From NCBI GenBank assembly GCA_013400975.1, contig WBMZ01011679.1, positions 248,001 to 312,000 on the forward strand: 64,000 nt of DNA. Reading direction: 5' to 3'. The position numbers were made by a program, and so were the translations under genes. A model generated the notes under the pieces. The model saw only the letters and a list, made by a program, of their open reading frames with translations, was not told the DNA's origin and did no database searches. This stretch comes from Atrichornis clamosus (taxonomy: Eukaryota; Chordata; Aves; Passeriformes; Menuridae). Positions 25,976 to 36,000 of the stretch are shown here, piece by piece (within the stretch, counting starts at the first letter, position 1; each line of letters starts with the position of its first letter).

Positions 25976-27728
25976 TGTGGACTCCTCTCTCTCCTCATGC
26001 TCTTCCTTTAGCTATCAAAGTGAAGAGAAGCAGGGCTGGTGCTTGGATTTAAGACGACAATATTCCCAGGTTTTATGGGAGATCATATTTATCTCGGCCA
26101 GACTTTTCCTTCCTTGTATTCATTTGAGGGCTTCGAGAACCGACAGCCCAACAGCATTGCTATTCTGAGGATATTGTGATATATGTCTTGGAAAAGACAA
26201 GACACCTGTGGCCATACCAACTCTGGATCACCCACCATCATTTCCTTCGTGACCTTTAAAGATGTCAGATGAGGCTGGGTTTTTTCCCCGCTCAGTTCCT
26301 TCATTCTGCAATGGATGCAATTTCAGGTCCCAGAAGTGAAGTCAGGCAGCACATTAATCAACTCTGCTTCCCAGTCTCTACACTTCTGTCTTTCTATAGT
26401 TTATTTTTTTTGGTTAATGTAACACAGATTTAAAAATAGGGGTACATTATCCTCCAAAAATATGCACAATTCTGGTATCAGCAGTGGAATAAGCTCATTT
26501 AGATGAAAGGAACCATTTTCTTTCTGTGGAACGAAATACCTTATCTGCCTGTTTGGGTTACATTTCAAGTGTTACGCCTCCTACGGTATATAGGGCTGAT
26601 GTTGCATGCAAGTCATCTGCTCAGTGTCTTTTTGGTATGCTGCTGGAAAATATCTCCCTTAACAATTCTTCAGTGTATGCCATTGCATGGATCACAAAAG
26701 AAAAAGCTGCATTATGGAAGTAGAAGCACAGAGGGATTTAAATGTACTCAGCTAATATATGAGATTTAATGGCTATCTCTGCAGCAGGGAGGGAGAGAAA
26801 AATTGTGTCTGAACACCTCTTGTTTATTCTTCACTGTTGTCAGAGTGACCAGAATGCTTCATCAACCATGTTTTTACAGTGAACTGCATATCCCTGTTCT
26901 AAATACTGTACTTCAGGTAAAACACACAATGGTGGAATGGAGAGTGTGTATTTGAAAAGGAAAAAAATGTGCTTGCTTCATGTGTTAAAAAGATGTAAAC
27001 CAAGTTCATTAACTGGTGCCACAGTTAATTTAATAGCAGATGGTAATTTTAGAATTTCTTACATATAGGAATTTTGGCAGAAAACTAGATAGAAAAATTG
27101 AAAAAAGTCTGCAATGTATCTAATTCTTTTTATTTCATAAACTAGACAAACAGTTCCTCAGACTCTTAAGAGAAGTAGTTTTTCTGCTGCAGTTCAGTTG
27201 GGTAAAACCCACACATCACATTAAAAAAAAATATAGAAAATGGTAATGTCTTGCTTTGGTTCTGGAGAAAACAATGTTGTCATGTAATTGCTTTTTCACT
27301 GAGCTCTTTCACTTGACCCTGGTTGCTTATTATAATGTTTTAGGTGGCATAGCTTGGGCCCTGTTTGTTGACCATTTGTTTCATAGTTACTGAGTATTGT
27401 AAGAGTATTGGAAAGATTAGTGTAAATATTATAATTTGGTCCTGCTTATTAGAAACGGATGTGGAAAAAGTGTAAGCAGTTCTTTTTCAGCTTTTATTAT
27501 AAAAGCTTGAAGGGCTGCAGCACCTCAAGCTGGTCAGCATTAACTCATGCAGTTCTGGAGAGTGTGACTTTGGATGGGTCAGGCTGAGGACTGGGTGTAT
27601 GAGGAAAAACAGGCAAAACTGTGTGTTGGAGAAAAACTGTTTGTAACAACTGCATCTGAGACATTTTTTCATACTTGTGGTCCTTTCAGTATCCTAGGAA
27701 GCAGTGTTGCCATAATAATTGGGAACTA
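25976..27728. other. Unique AT-rich sequence, no gene seen
   Basis: No recognisable repeat, exon or RNA. Open frames at 26503-26769 and 26526-26723 overlap in different frames and are not convincing. Confidence 0.4.
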
Positions 27729-27748
27729 AAAATAAGTAGTTTTTTTCA

Positions 27749-27985
27749 GGTTGCTGGTCCAGGCTTCTTTAACAAAGTGCCCGATCCAGAGCTGTACCAG
27801 GTCTCATGGCAGCCACCACATCCTGATGCTGTTGTACTACTTTGTAGTAAAGGCACTTGCACCTTTTCTTTGGGTTTACACACTCTTGTGTTACCTACAG
27901 CCTGTCAGTCAGGTGTCAAGCTTGGCTGCGTGCCGCTTGAGGAGACCCATCACAAACCTTCCTACCTCATAAGGTCAAAACTTTA
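27749..27985 (+). other. GC-richer open stretch behind a splice-acceptor-like site, unidentified
   Basis: A strong acceptor-like tract 'gtagtttttttcag' ends at 27749. After it two plus frames stay open for about 70 codons. One begins VAGPGFFNKVPDPELYQ; the other contains a hydrophobic run with YYFVVKALAPFLWVY that could be a membrane segment. Composition is less AT-driven than in neighbouring chance ORFs. There is no clear donor and no recognised family. It could be an exon, a decayed exon, or chance. Confidence 0.2.
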
Positions 27986-29448
27986 GAATATTACCTATGA
28001 ATTTAGACCACCACCATGAACAGTACGGTGTCTACATGAAGTAAATATTGACGTAGTAATCAAAATCCCTTTCCTGAGTGAAATGAAAACTCATCCAAAA
28101 TGCATGTGAAAAATCAAACAGATGTGTTAGACCTTTCAAGTGGTACTGGTACGAAAAGTCATGGATGTTTGTGCCTTCTGTCTGCTGCTCAGGTGGGGGG
28201 GCAGTGGAACGTGCTTTGCAATGTTACTTTAAATGCTGTTATCTGAACAGTCATGTCTAAAGAAATCAGGAAGCTCTTTTTATAAGGATTTCATTTTCAA
28301 GCGTGAATTATAGAGAAGGTTTGGCACAGTATGTGAAACCTTTGTCCATATCTAGTACAAGTGGTTTATGGCTCAACCCCTCATGTCAAGGAGTAGACTT
28401 GATATCTACTGAAAATGGCTTACTAAAAATGGTTAGCATGTACTGTTAAAGGTCTACCCTAAATATTTTGAGATTGAGTTAACTTTAAATTTTAAATTGA
28501 ATAAATGAATTAATTTTTAAATTTACTTAAAGCAATTTACTCTATATAATTTATGAGGTGAGTTTTATACTTCAAAAAAACTCATAAAAGCATAGATATA
28601 AATACCGCTGTAATACTTTGATTTTTACAAGAACTCAATAGGCAATAAAAGCATTTTTTCATATCAAAAATGTCCAGTGTATTTGTTTGTATCTAACGGA
28701 AATTGAAGAAAGATGAAATGTAGAAAGAAAAGTTACTGTGTACTTCAATTGGGCTATGTACTTGAACTCTGAGTAGATCAAGTTATGATGGTACAAAGAA
28801 GCACAGAAGGGGGAAAAAACTGGATACTGTATTTACGTGGATTCTAAGAAGTTGCACAGCTTCTTAGTCTCCTTATCACAGAAAAAAACCTCTGCAAATT
28901 AACTTGATGGCTGCTGGACAGGATTAATTCAGAAACACAGTACCTTAGAAGGACTAAAAGTCCTGGAATACGCTTCTAAAAAAAAAAGGTAGCTTAAGTT
29001 CTATAATTTTAAAGATAAATATTTATTTTAAAATCAGGAAATGCTAGGCTGCTAGTAGCATTTTGTTAATTGAAAAATTCAGTAGATAGTTTTGCAACTT
29101 TTCTTTGTTTGACCAACTACACAGTAGTGCCCTCAACCGTCAGTTTTCTGTTGCGGAGTATCACCCACTAATTCAAATGAACAAGTTTACAATGTTCATG
29201 AAAATGAATTTGTACTTCCACCTACCCTTGTAGGTCAACCTCCTAAATATTTAAGAGATGGCTCACTACTTTTAGCCCTTTTATTTTAGCACATCCTCAG
29301 CAGCTGAAGAGATCCAGAGAATTGATAACTTTTCTTCCCCTAGAACACACATTTTCTTTCTGTTTCAAATGTAGTTTTATTTAGTCAATCATACTGAACT
29401 TTTTAGATAGTAATTTTTACTGCACTCTATAAACAGGGGTAGTAAGTC

Positions 29449-29498
29449 TTCGTGGAACAACTATTTTGTATTTTTCGTGGAACAACTATGCTGTATTT
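29449..29498. repeat. 25-bp tandem duplication
   Basis: The unit beginning 'ttcgtggaacaactat' is present twice in direct tandem (29449-29473 and 29474-29498), differing at two adjacent positions ('tt' against 'gc'). Confidence 0.9.
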
Positions 29499-30987
29499 TG
29501 AGTCATCTATTTAAGATACATTTCAAGTTACCAAAGGTGTCTCTGTATGACAGCTGTGCCTGCTGTTTGCCAGGGTTGCTGAAGAAATGACTGTCTCACA
29601 GGCCTGAATCTTTCCCTGACTTCTCTTCATACCTCTTCTTTTTCAGCTAAGGCGGGAAATGTAATTAGTGTATAATGACAGTGACAACAGTACCAGAAAC
29701 ATGAGATTGACTCCCATGATGGCTGAAAACTCCCCTATGCAGTGTGTATAATCAGACCCAGTTTTCGAGTTCTAATTAACTTTATTAATGTTTAGTGCAG
29801 GAAGTACAAAGGCAACTTAAACAAGGATATAAAAAGCAGTGGAGCATTGAAACACTGATTTCATGTAACTGACTCTTATTGAAAGACGTATTTTTCAACA
29901 TTTTGTAAAGAAAAATAGAGTAATTTAGAAGAAAGATATTAGAGACTTAATACACTCTTATAATAAGGAAGCTTTGAATAACAGAGCAAAGATACTAATA
30001 GGAGCTCCCTACTTGGTGACATAGGTAGCAACTCTTTCTGATGTGCAATTAATAAATACGATTGCAAACACACAGCACTGCACAGTGACTGTGGGATAAA
30101 AGAGATGCAATCACATGCAAGGCTCCTATTTGTGCCAGCAAATAAGACTTTACGGGCTACTGGAAAATGAGTTTGTAAAAAACCTATTGAAAAAAATCTT
30201 TTCTATTACATGTTCCTTTTATAGAAACATTAACTCACATGTGAAAAGAGAAAATATTACACTGGTAAACTGAAGACATTTTCCCCCACTAAAGACACAA
30301 TTGCAAAACCTTGCAATCACAGCAATTGTATATATTATTTTGATATAATAGTCATAATAAGCTTAACAGCAGTGATATAATAATTACACATAAAGTATAT
30401 TATTTGCATAGACTTTTTGTTTACTGCCCATGGATTACCATTTGGTAAATATAGATATATAATTCAGCAAGCTTTGGTGCTCTTTGATGAACTCCAACTG
30501 GAGTATGGTTGATTTCTATGATACTGTATATTACTGTAATTGTAAAGGATACTATAATTATACATTTTAATTGCTAAAACTTCTTAAGTATAGAAATTAC
30601 ATTATAAAATATAAGAATACCTTTTCTGTTATTTACTGACTCTATTCCCAGGCATGATGACTTAACAATATTTAAAAGATATTCCTATTTCAGAAGCACT
30701 CAAAACAAGTTGTCAGGAGCCTGTCCACTAAAAGGATTGTGCCTCGGAATAATTTAGTATCTGCTTTCTTCTGATACTTTTCATATGCTTATTAGGCAAA
30801 AACATCTCATAAAAAATCATCTTGCAGTTATGCATAACTATAGGATTGTTTTGTACAGTCTTGCAAACAAACAGTTTAGAAGTAGATCATTCATCCACAG
30901 AGAAGTTAGGAACTCAGAAGTATGTAAAGTCAATAACAGAAAATTACTGTGTCTTTAAAGATGTAGTGTAGGCTATTGCTTTTAACT

Positions 30988-30993
30988 TTTATT
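30988..30993 (-). terminator. Candidate polyadenylation signal AATAAA
   Basis: Minus-strand AATAAA lies about 20 bases past the stop codon of the terminal exon at 31014. It would give a very short 3' UTR; an alternative minus AATAAA lies near 29.8 kb. Which is used, if any, cannot be told from the sequence. Confidence 0.25.
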
Positions 30994-31013
30994 TAATCTT
31001 TTATATGATTATT

Positions 31014-31270
31014 CTACAGTGCTCGCAGTCTTGCCAAGAGAGCTTCTACTTCTGGAATGGCTTCTCCCTTAGAAGGAGACCCAATACAATCTATTTTCTT
31101 TTCTTTGCTGCCTTCTCCATGACAGGCTTCCCTTCTCCCAACAGCCTTGTTCCACACCTTAGAACTTGTGTCCACATCATATGTAACTTCTTTGGTGACT
31201 GGGCTTCTTGTTGAGCTTAAACTGATTCTGTGGTGTGCACACGGCTTCTCTAGCTGTCCTTTCTGGTTCT
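31014..31270 (-). CDS. Probable terminal coding exon of an unidentified minus-strand gene
   Basis: The minus strand shows a near-ideal splice acceptor ('tttgatttgtcttctgcag' just above 31270) followed by an open frame to a TAG stop at 31014-31016: two leading bases (completing a split codon) plus 84 sense codons. The product is hydrophilic, rich in S, K, E, T and G, unlike the F/I/N/Y-rich translations of AT-rich noncoding DNA. It starts near ENQKGQLEKP and ends IPEVEALLARLRAL. The last ten residues fit the MIM1 pattern (acidic-xx-L-xx-R-L-xx-L) that ESCRT-III tails use to bind MIT domains; this is a pattern match only. A leucine-zipper-like tail is the alternative. I do not recognise the gene. 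Upstream exon candidates at 32291, 32914, 33187 and 34467 can be joined in frame. Confidence 0.5.
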
Positions 31271-32150
31271 CTGCAGAAGACAAATCAAACAAACCATGTT
31301 TCACTATTAAAATACTCTGTTTCAATATTCTGTAATATAAAAAGAACTCTTGATCAGACAAATTTTACATGCAGATGATGTACTAGAAGGAGTAATGATT
31401 GCCAAGGAGGCAAGACAAAATATATTATCACTTCAAAAGCAGTGAAGTCGGTCCTTTGGAAGTGATACAGACTTTACATATCTTCATTAGATTAACATCC
31501 ATATTTCTTACAAAATCACAGATATGGCCTGACAGGATCCTCCTTTCTTACTGGAGTCAAAAAGAAAAGAGAGTACCTAGCACCTCTCAGTGTCTTCCAA
31601 GGTTTTATCTGGTTAATTACATACCTACATATTTTTTTAATTGTTCAAATTTTAAAATGTATTAAAAAATAAATTTCAATTTAATTATCCATTGTAATAA
31701 TTTTTCTTTCCTTTGTGAACTTTTAGGCAGCCAAGTAATTTCAAGAAACTGCATAATTCACTACTTTTTGCTAAACATCACTGGCCATGCTTGCCACAGG
31801 AAGTTGCACTCAGTTAATATTCAGGCAGCAGTTTTGCAGGTTTGGCATGTATTAATAGACAGATTTCTTTTTCTGTCATTCCCCACCCCACTTCTAGATC
31901 AAGTGACTGTTCTCCAAACCAGCATATGAGTGGTCCCTCTCATAGATCTCAAACTTTTTAAAAACAGGCCTACTCAATATTCATGCAACCTTGAGAAAGG
32001 CTTGAAAATGCCTTCAACACACTTGACATGACATTTAAAGTTTTTTTGGTTATTCACTGAAAGATGTTCCATCATCCCAATAGTAATGACTTTGGAGCAC
32101 AGGCAGTCACTCATGACAGTGTGTTTTATGTGAGTGCTGAAAATTCCTAC

Positions 32151-32181
32151 CGAAAACAGCTTGTACATTAAAAGGCAGCTG
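32151..32181 (-). CDS. Alternative small exon candidate
   Basis: An acceptor-like 'aatatcttcag' precedes CAGCTGCCTTTTAATGTACA, which ends with one base of a codon at a weak donor 'gtagga'. The end phase fits the 31014-31270 exon (G plus AG makes a Glu codon), giving QLPFNVQAVF before ENQKG. It is not needed by the main model, where 32291-32335 joins the terminal exon directly, so treat it as an alternative. Confidence 0.15.
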
Positions 32182-32290
32182 CTGAAGATATTTACTGCAC
32201 TGTCATTCCCTGACCAGGGGCTCTCAGTGATGGATGAGGATTTTACACACTTTCTTGGACAATCTCAGCAAATTTTGTAAGTACAATCAC

Positions 32291-32335
32291 CTTTTGGGAA
32301 GTGGAGGAAAATAAATACTTCCTTTCCATCATCTT
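32291..32335 (-). CDS. Candidate 45-nt coding exon
   Basis: It is flanked by a good acceptor ('ttgtttatctgatttag') and a good donor ('caaaag|gtgatt'). Two of three frames are open. In the frame with two leading and one trailing base it reads DDGKEVFIFLHFPK and joins in phase to the terminal exon (G|AG) and to the exon at 32914. In phase 0 it reads KMMERKYLFSSTSQK instead, which would require the small exon at 32151. Length is a multiple of three, so it could be skipped without changing frame. Confidence 0.35.
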
Positions 32336-32913
32336 CTAAATCAGATAAACAATTCTTAATTAAAATTTCTTAAGACAAATTTGACACTTAGCTGAAAAAT
32401 GTAATTTTTGTTTTACGCTATGGAAAATAATTTGACCTTGAATATGCAGCAGCACAGTGTTCCTGAATCACAGGAGGCCAAAGACTGGTTATGAACACAT
32501 CTTTATAATTACATATAATAAACCCGTCATATATAATTAAAATATCCCAGTTATGTGCACTCTTAAATATCCTGTTCTCCTTAAATGTTTATGCTCATTG
32601 ATTCTCAACACATATTTGCAGGCTGATAAAAGCTGCTACCTGTGTCAATATACAAACTACCAGCTGCACCATAGACCTTTCTAATTACAGTCAATCTACA
32701 GGCAGCAGGAAAAATACTTGGTGCTTTAAAAATCAACACTTTTGTTTTAAGTAGAAGCAAACATATTGTCATATAATCAGAGATAAAGTGTAGCTGTTGG
32801 ATTTTTTAAAAAGTCAAAAAGAAATTAGGCACTGAAAGTAAATTTCTCAAATGTACCAACAACCAAAGTTTAACTATTTTGCAGCTGAGCAGTCTTCACC
32901 CCAGAATACTCAC

Positions 32914-32945
32914 GTGTGAGGATCAAATAAGTGTGGTGAACTAGA
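32914..32945 (-). CDS. Candidate 32-nt coding exon
   Basis: This has the strongest splice pair in the region: acceptor 'cacctctgttatacag' and donor 'cacac|gtgagt'. In the chained frame (one base in, one base out) it reads LVHHTYLILT; the phase-0 alternative reads SSSPHLFDPH. A chance occurrence remains possible because the exon is very short. Confidence 0.3.
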
Positions 32946-33186
32946 CTGTATAACAGAGGTGGAGAACACTTATGAACTGAGGTCTCAAAGCAAAGTCCAG
33001 CAGTAAAATTCCCCAGTTTCTCATAGTGTACAAGGGGCAGGGTAGAGGTGCCTTAGAGTGAGATTCACAACTGCAACCTGCTAAGCAGGGAACTGATGCA
33101 AGTTTGCTATTAAGAAGTAGTAGGTGTTGGGATCTATTCAAACCCTTTCACCACTTTGAAACTCAGTAACTAATTGAGGCTTTCAC

Positions 33187-33387
33187 TTCAGTGTGTCCAG
33201 TAAGTTTCTGCCTACAGTCTGGATTTGTTGCATAGGAATAGAACCAAGTAAAGGTGAGGACAGCTGTGCCTTTTTTCCCCCCTTAAAACAAGGGCTGCTG
33301 TGTTGATATTTGTGATTTTCCAGGTACAGGTTAATGAGTGGAGCATTCAACTTGAATGTCCAGTCTCTCCCTTCAGTCTGAAGGGTC
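33187..33387 (-). CDS. Candidate 201-nt coding exon
   Basis: The acceptor 'tttttcgctgttgcag' is good. The frame with one leading base stays open for 66 codons, beginning TLQTEGRDWTFKLNAPL and ending VGRNLLDTL, and then meets a modest donor ('ctgaa|gtgaaa'). A different donor ('gact|gtaggc') would shorten it and change phase. The product is of mixed composition with no recognised domain. In the main model it joins the exon at 32914 (AA|T). Confidence 0.35.
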
Positions 33388-34440
33388 CTGCAACAGCGAA
33401 AAATGGCATTAGGAAAGTGCCTTAAACACTGCATCGTTTATGTGAGTAGTTCTTGTTTCATGTCCTTTTCAATTATGATGTCAAGATTTACCAGAAAAAT
33501 CACAAACTATCATGTTCTTAATACATGACACTATATGCTAGGGATTAGTAGCATTTCCTTAATAATCACAACACTTTGGTCTCAGCAAAGCTACAAATAA
33601 TACTTAGCAGCTAGAGTCAATTAAAAGACAATAGTACTGGGACACACATGTTTTATCTAAATCCAGAATTATGGTCTCAAAGTTTTTATTTCAGTTGCTT
33701 CCTAAATCAGGAGGCATCTCTACCGTATATGTTCTTCAATCAAGGAGAAACTTCTCTACATAGAATTGCTATGTCTAAGTGCAAGAAACACAGAACTTTT
33801 CTAGGCCTGACTCAGAAAGCCATATTTACTTACAGCTCTAGATTACACTTTAGAAAATATGCACCTAAAGCATTAACTGCTGTAATACTTGAGGTATATG
33901 TGCTGCTGATGGCATTCTCATAAGAGTGAAACATCACTTCTCTTTAAATCGAAGTGTAAAATTACTTAGGTACTAGCAAGGTAAAATGTCTCACTAATTC
34001 CTTAGTTTTTTTATTTAAAGCCAGCAGAAAGTAATTTCTGTTAAAACCAAACTCTTAAAACACCCTGTACTGTTTCACACAATGATTCAAAATTTGTATG
34101 CACTGGTGATTTGGTACCACATCCATTCCACTGCCCTGTCTTGGGACTGTTACTGCACTTCCCTCAAATCCTGTGCTATAGTGGTGAAACCAAAGACCTG
34201 CATTTTCAACCTGTCACGGTTGAGGTGGGTGGTTTAAAAAAGCCAGTGCACTTTGCATGTGAATTCAGAACTAAACAGCTGCAAGCCGATGCAGGTTAGC
34301 ATACAACTTTGACCACAACTGTGGAAAAGCTGGACTTCTTTAGTTCTGTATGATAAAGGCTATAAAGCATATAGTTACTTATTTGCAAGAAAAGCCAGAA
34401 GTCAAGATTGATTTAACATGAGAATAAACAGCCATTAACA

Positions 34441-34464
34441 TTAGACAATAAATTAGACAATAAA
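34441..34464. repeat. Perfect 12-bp tandem duplication
   Basis: 'ttagacaataaa' occurs twice head to tail. Confidence 0.9.
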
Positions 34465-34466
34465 AC

Positions 34467-34561
34467 CTTTGAACTACTAGAGTAATGAAATGTTGGAATT
34501 CACATAACAGATGTGAGAGCAAGAAACCATAATCAGTCATAAGCAACAATTTGATCTGTTT
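34467..34561 (-). CDS. Candidate 95-nt coding exon
   Basis: The acceptor 'cagatactgtcttcag' is good; the donor 'caaag|gtttta' is poor. The phase-0 frame is open (KQIKLLLMTDYGFLLSHLL, then CEFQHFITLVVQ) and its two trailing bases fit the one leading base of 33187-33387. The hydrophobic sequence could be a buried helix-strand element or simply AT-biased noncoding DNA. Confidence 0.22.
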
Positions 34562-35182
34562 CTGAAGACAGTATCTGATATGGGTGCCTAAACAGCAAGG
34601 AGATGGCTTAGTGACATTAGCCACCTACGTTTCTAGAACAAGGGAACACAGAGAAAATCCACAAACCATATAGGTATTAAGACTCTTCCTAAATGGCTTT
34701 GAACCATAATAGATATACATGTATTTGTTTTGTGCTTTTGACAATAAATTATATTTGAAACAAATTATGCATTTATACACATACATTGGCTCAAATACAC
34801 TTTTAAAAAATTGAATATAATTAAACATACAGAAGGTTAAAAGAAAACCATTCATGGAAAGGCACTTCTGCATGAATTCTTGTTAAGAAGAAAGCTTACA
34901 TTTCTGGAGATGCACTATTTGCCCACCTACTGTAGCAAGGCGCACCTTCCGGCAGTAGCAAGACAAAAAGAAATCAGACATTAAAAATCATAAAGACAGA
35001 ACTTATTAACTTGCTGTATATACTGGAAGTAGTTGAGACAAGTTTTTATTATTTGGTCACTTTCAATCATTGAAATTTGTCATTCACCTATATTGTAATG
35101 ATCACTGTGCAGATGAAAAAAAAAAGCAAAAGCTTTGAATTCACAGTAAGTTTTCTAAGCGCTCAAGTGATAAGACATTTAC

Positions 35183-35427
35183 CCATAATAATTTTGACTT
35201 TACTGCTAGTGAATGCTTCCAGGCACTTCCAGGGTGAGGCAGAGACCACAGAGTACACTAATAAAGTCTCAGTGTCCAGATTCCATGACATTTAAATCTT
35301 TTTCTTTCACTTGTTCAATATTGAACTCTTGTGGACCCTCCAGACCCATTAAAATTCAGTTTTCACAGATATTATTTTCTTGAACATTGCTTTTAGTCAA
35401 AAGCATTTCAAAACCATATTCACAAAC
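35183..35427 (-). pseudogene. Exon-like stretch with a stop codon and a frameshift (possible decayed exon)
   Basis: On minus, after an acceptor-like 'ttggctctag', a frame runs VCEYGFEMLLTKSN...NNICEN, hits TGA, and continues in the same frame as LMGLEGPQEFNIEQVKEKD up to a second TGA. Shifting by one base there continues as TLLVYSVVSASPWKCLEAF and on to a good donor ('atgg|gtaaat'). All three segments look more protein-like than the surroundings. A decayed exon explains this if the locus is a pseudogene; three unrelated chance frames are the alternative. No intron could fit in the gap. Confidence 0.2.
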
Positions 35428-35859
35428 CTAGAGCCAAATAGTTACTTTCATCTAGAAACAAGTCTTTTAACAGCAATGCTCAGGAAAGTCAGTTGACATA
35501 AAATTGTGCATAATACAGATTTTCATAGTTTAAATGGTGTCCTAACATAGAACAACTTATAATGATATGCTTATAGTCTGTTAAAGGTTTCATACTTCAT
35601 ATTCAGAAAAAGTAAATTGTGCACTAGTATGTGAAGAAAAATATCTCAGTAGTATGAGACCTGCCTGCTGTGAACTTGGGTAAGCAAAATTTGATCAGTT
35701 GGAGATTTTAAAATCCTGCATAATAGTATTATATATTACCTTTAATAGAGAACAAAAATGACTGCAAGAGACTCTTATAAAGTCGAGATAGATTTTAAAA
35801 AAACAACTAATAAATATTTAAAATTAAAAAGGATGCTGAAAAGCTTTATTTCATCACAC

Positions 35860-35921
35860 AGTTTCTCAGTAAAAGTCTTGATACTAAGGACATATTTCGG
35901 TTTTATGTAAATACTTGTAGA
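35860..35921 (-). CDS. Weak exon candidate
   Basis: An excellent acceptor ('ctttatttttcaatcag') precedes an open frame STSIYIKPKYVLSIKTFTEK that meets only a weak donor ('gtgtga'). The composition is AT-driven, and it lies just upstream of the decayed exon-like stretch at 35183. Confidence 0.15.
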
Positions 35922-36000
35922 CTGATTGAAAAATAAAGTTGCAAATACAATAAGGAGAACTGCATTACATGGCATTATATGCTCGTATTACAGTCATACA

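Larger units (their letters stand above)
27986..31013. other. AT-rich sequence; possible 3' flank of a minus-strand gene
   Basis: No repeats apart from the 25-bp duplication at 29449-29498. Very AT-rich around 28480-28660 and 30300-30620. If the minus-strand gene ending at 31014 is real, its 3' UTR lies at the right edge of this block. Confidence 0.4.
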
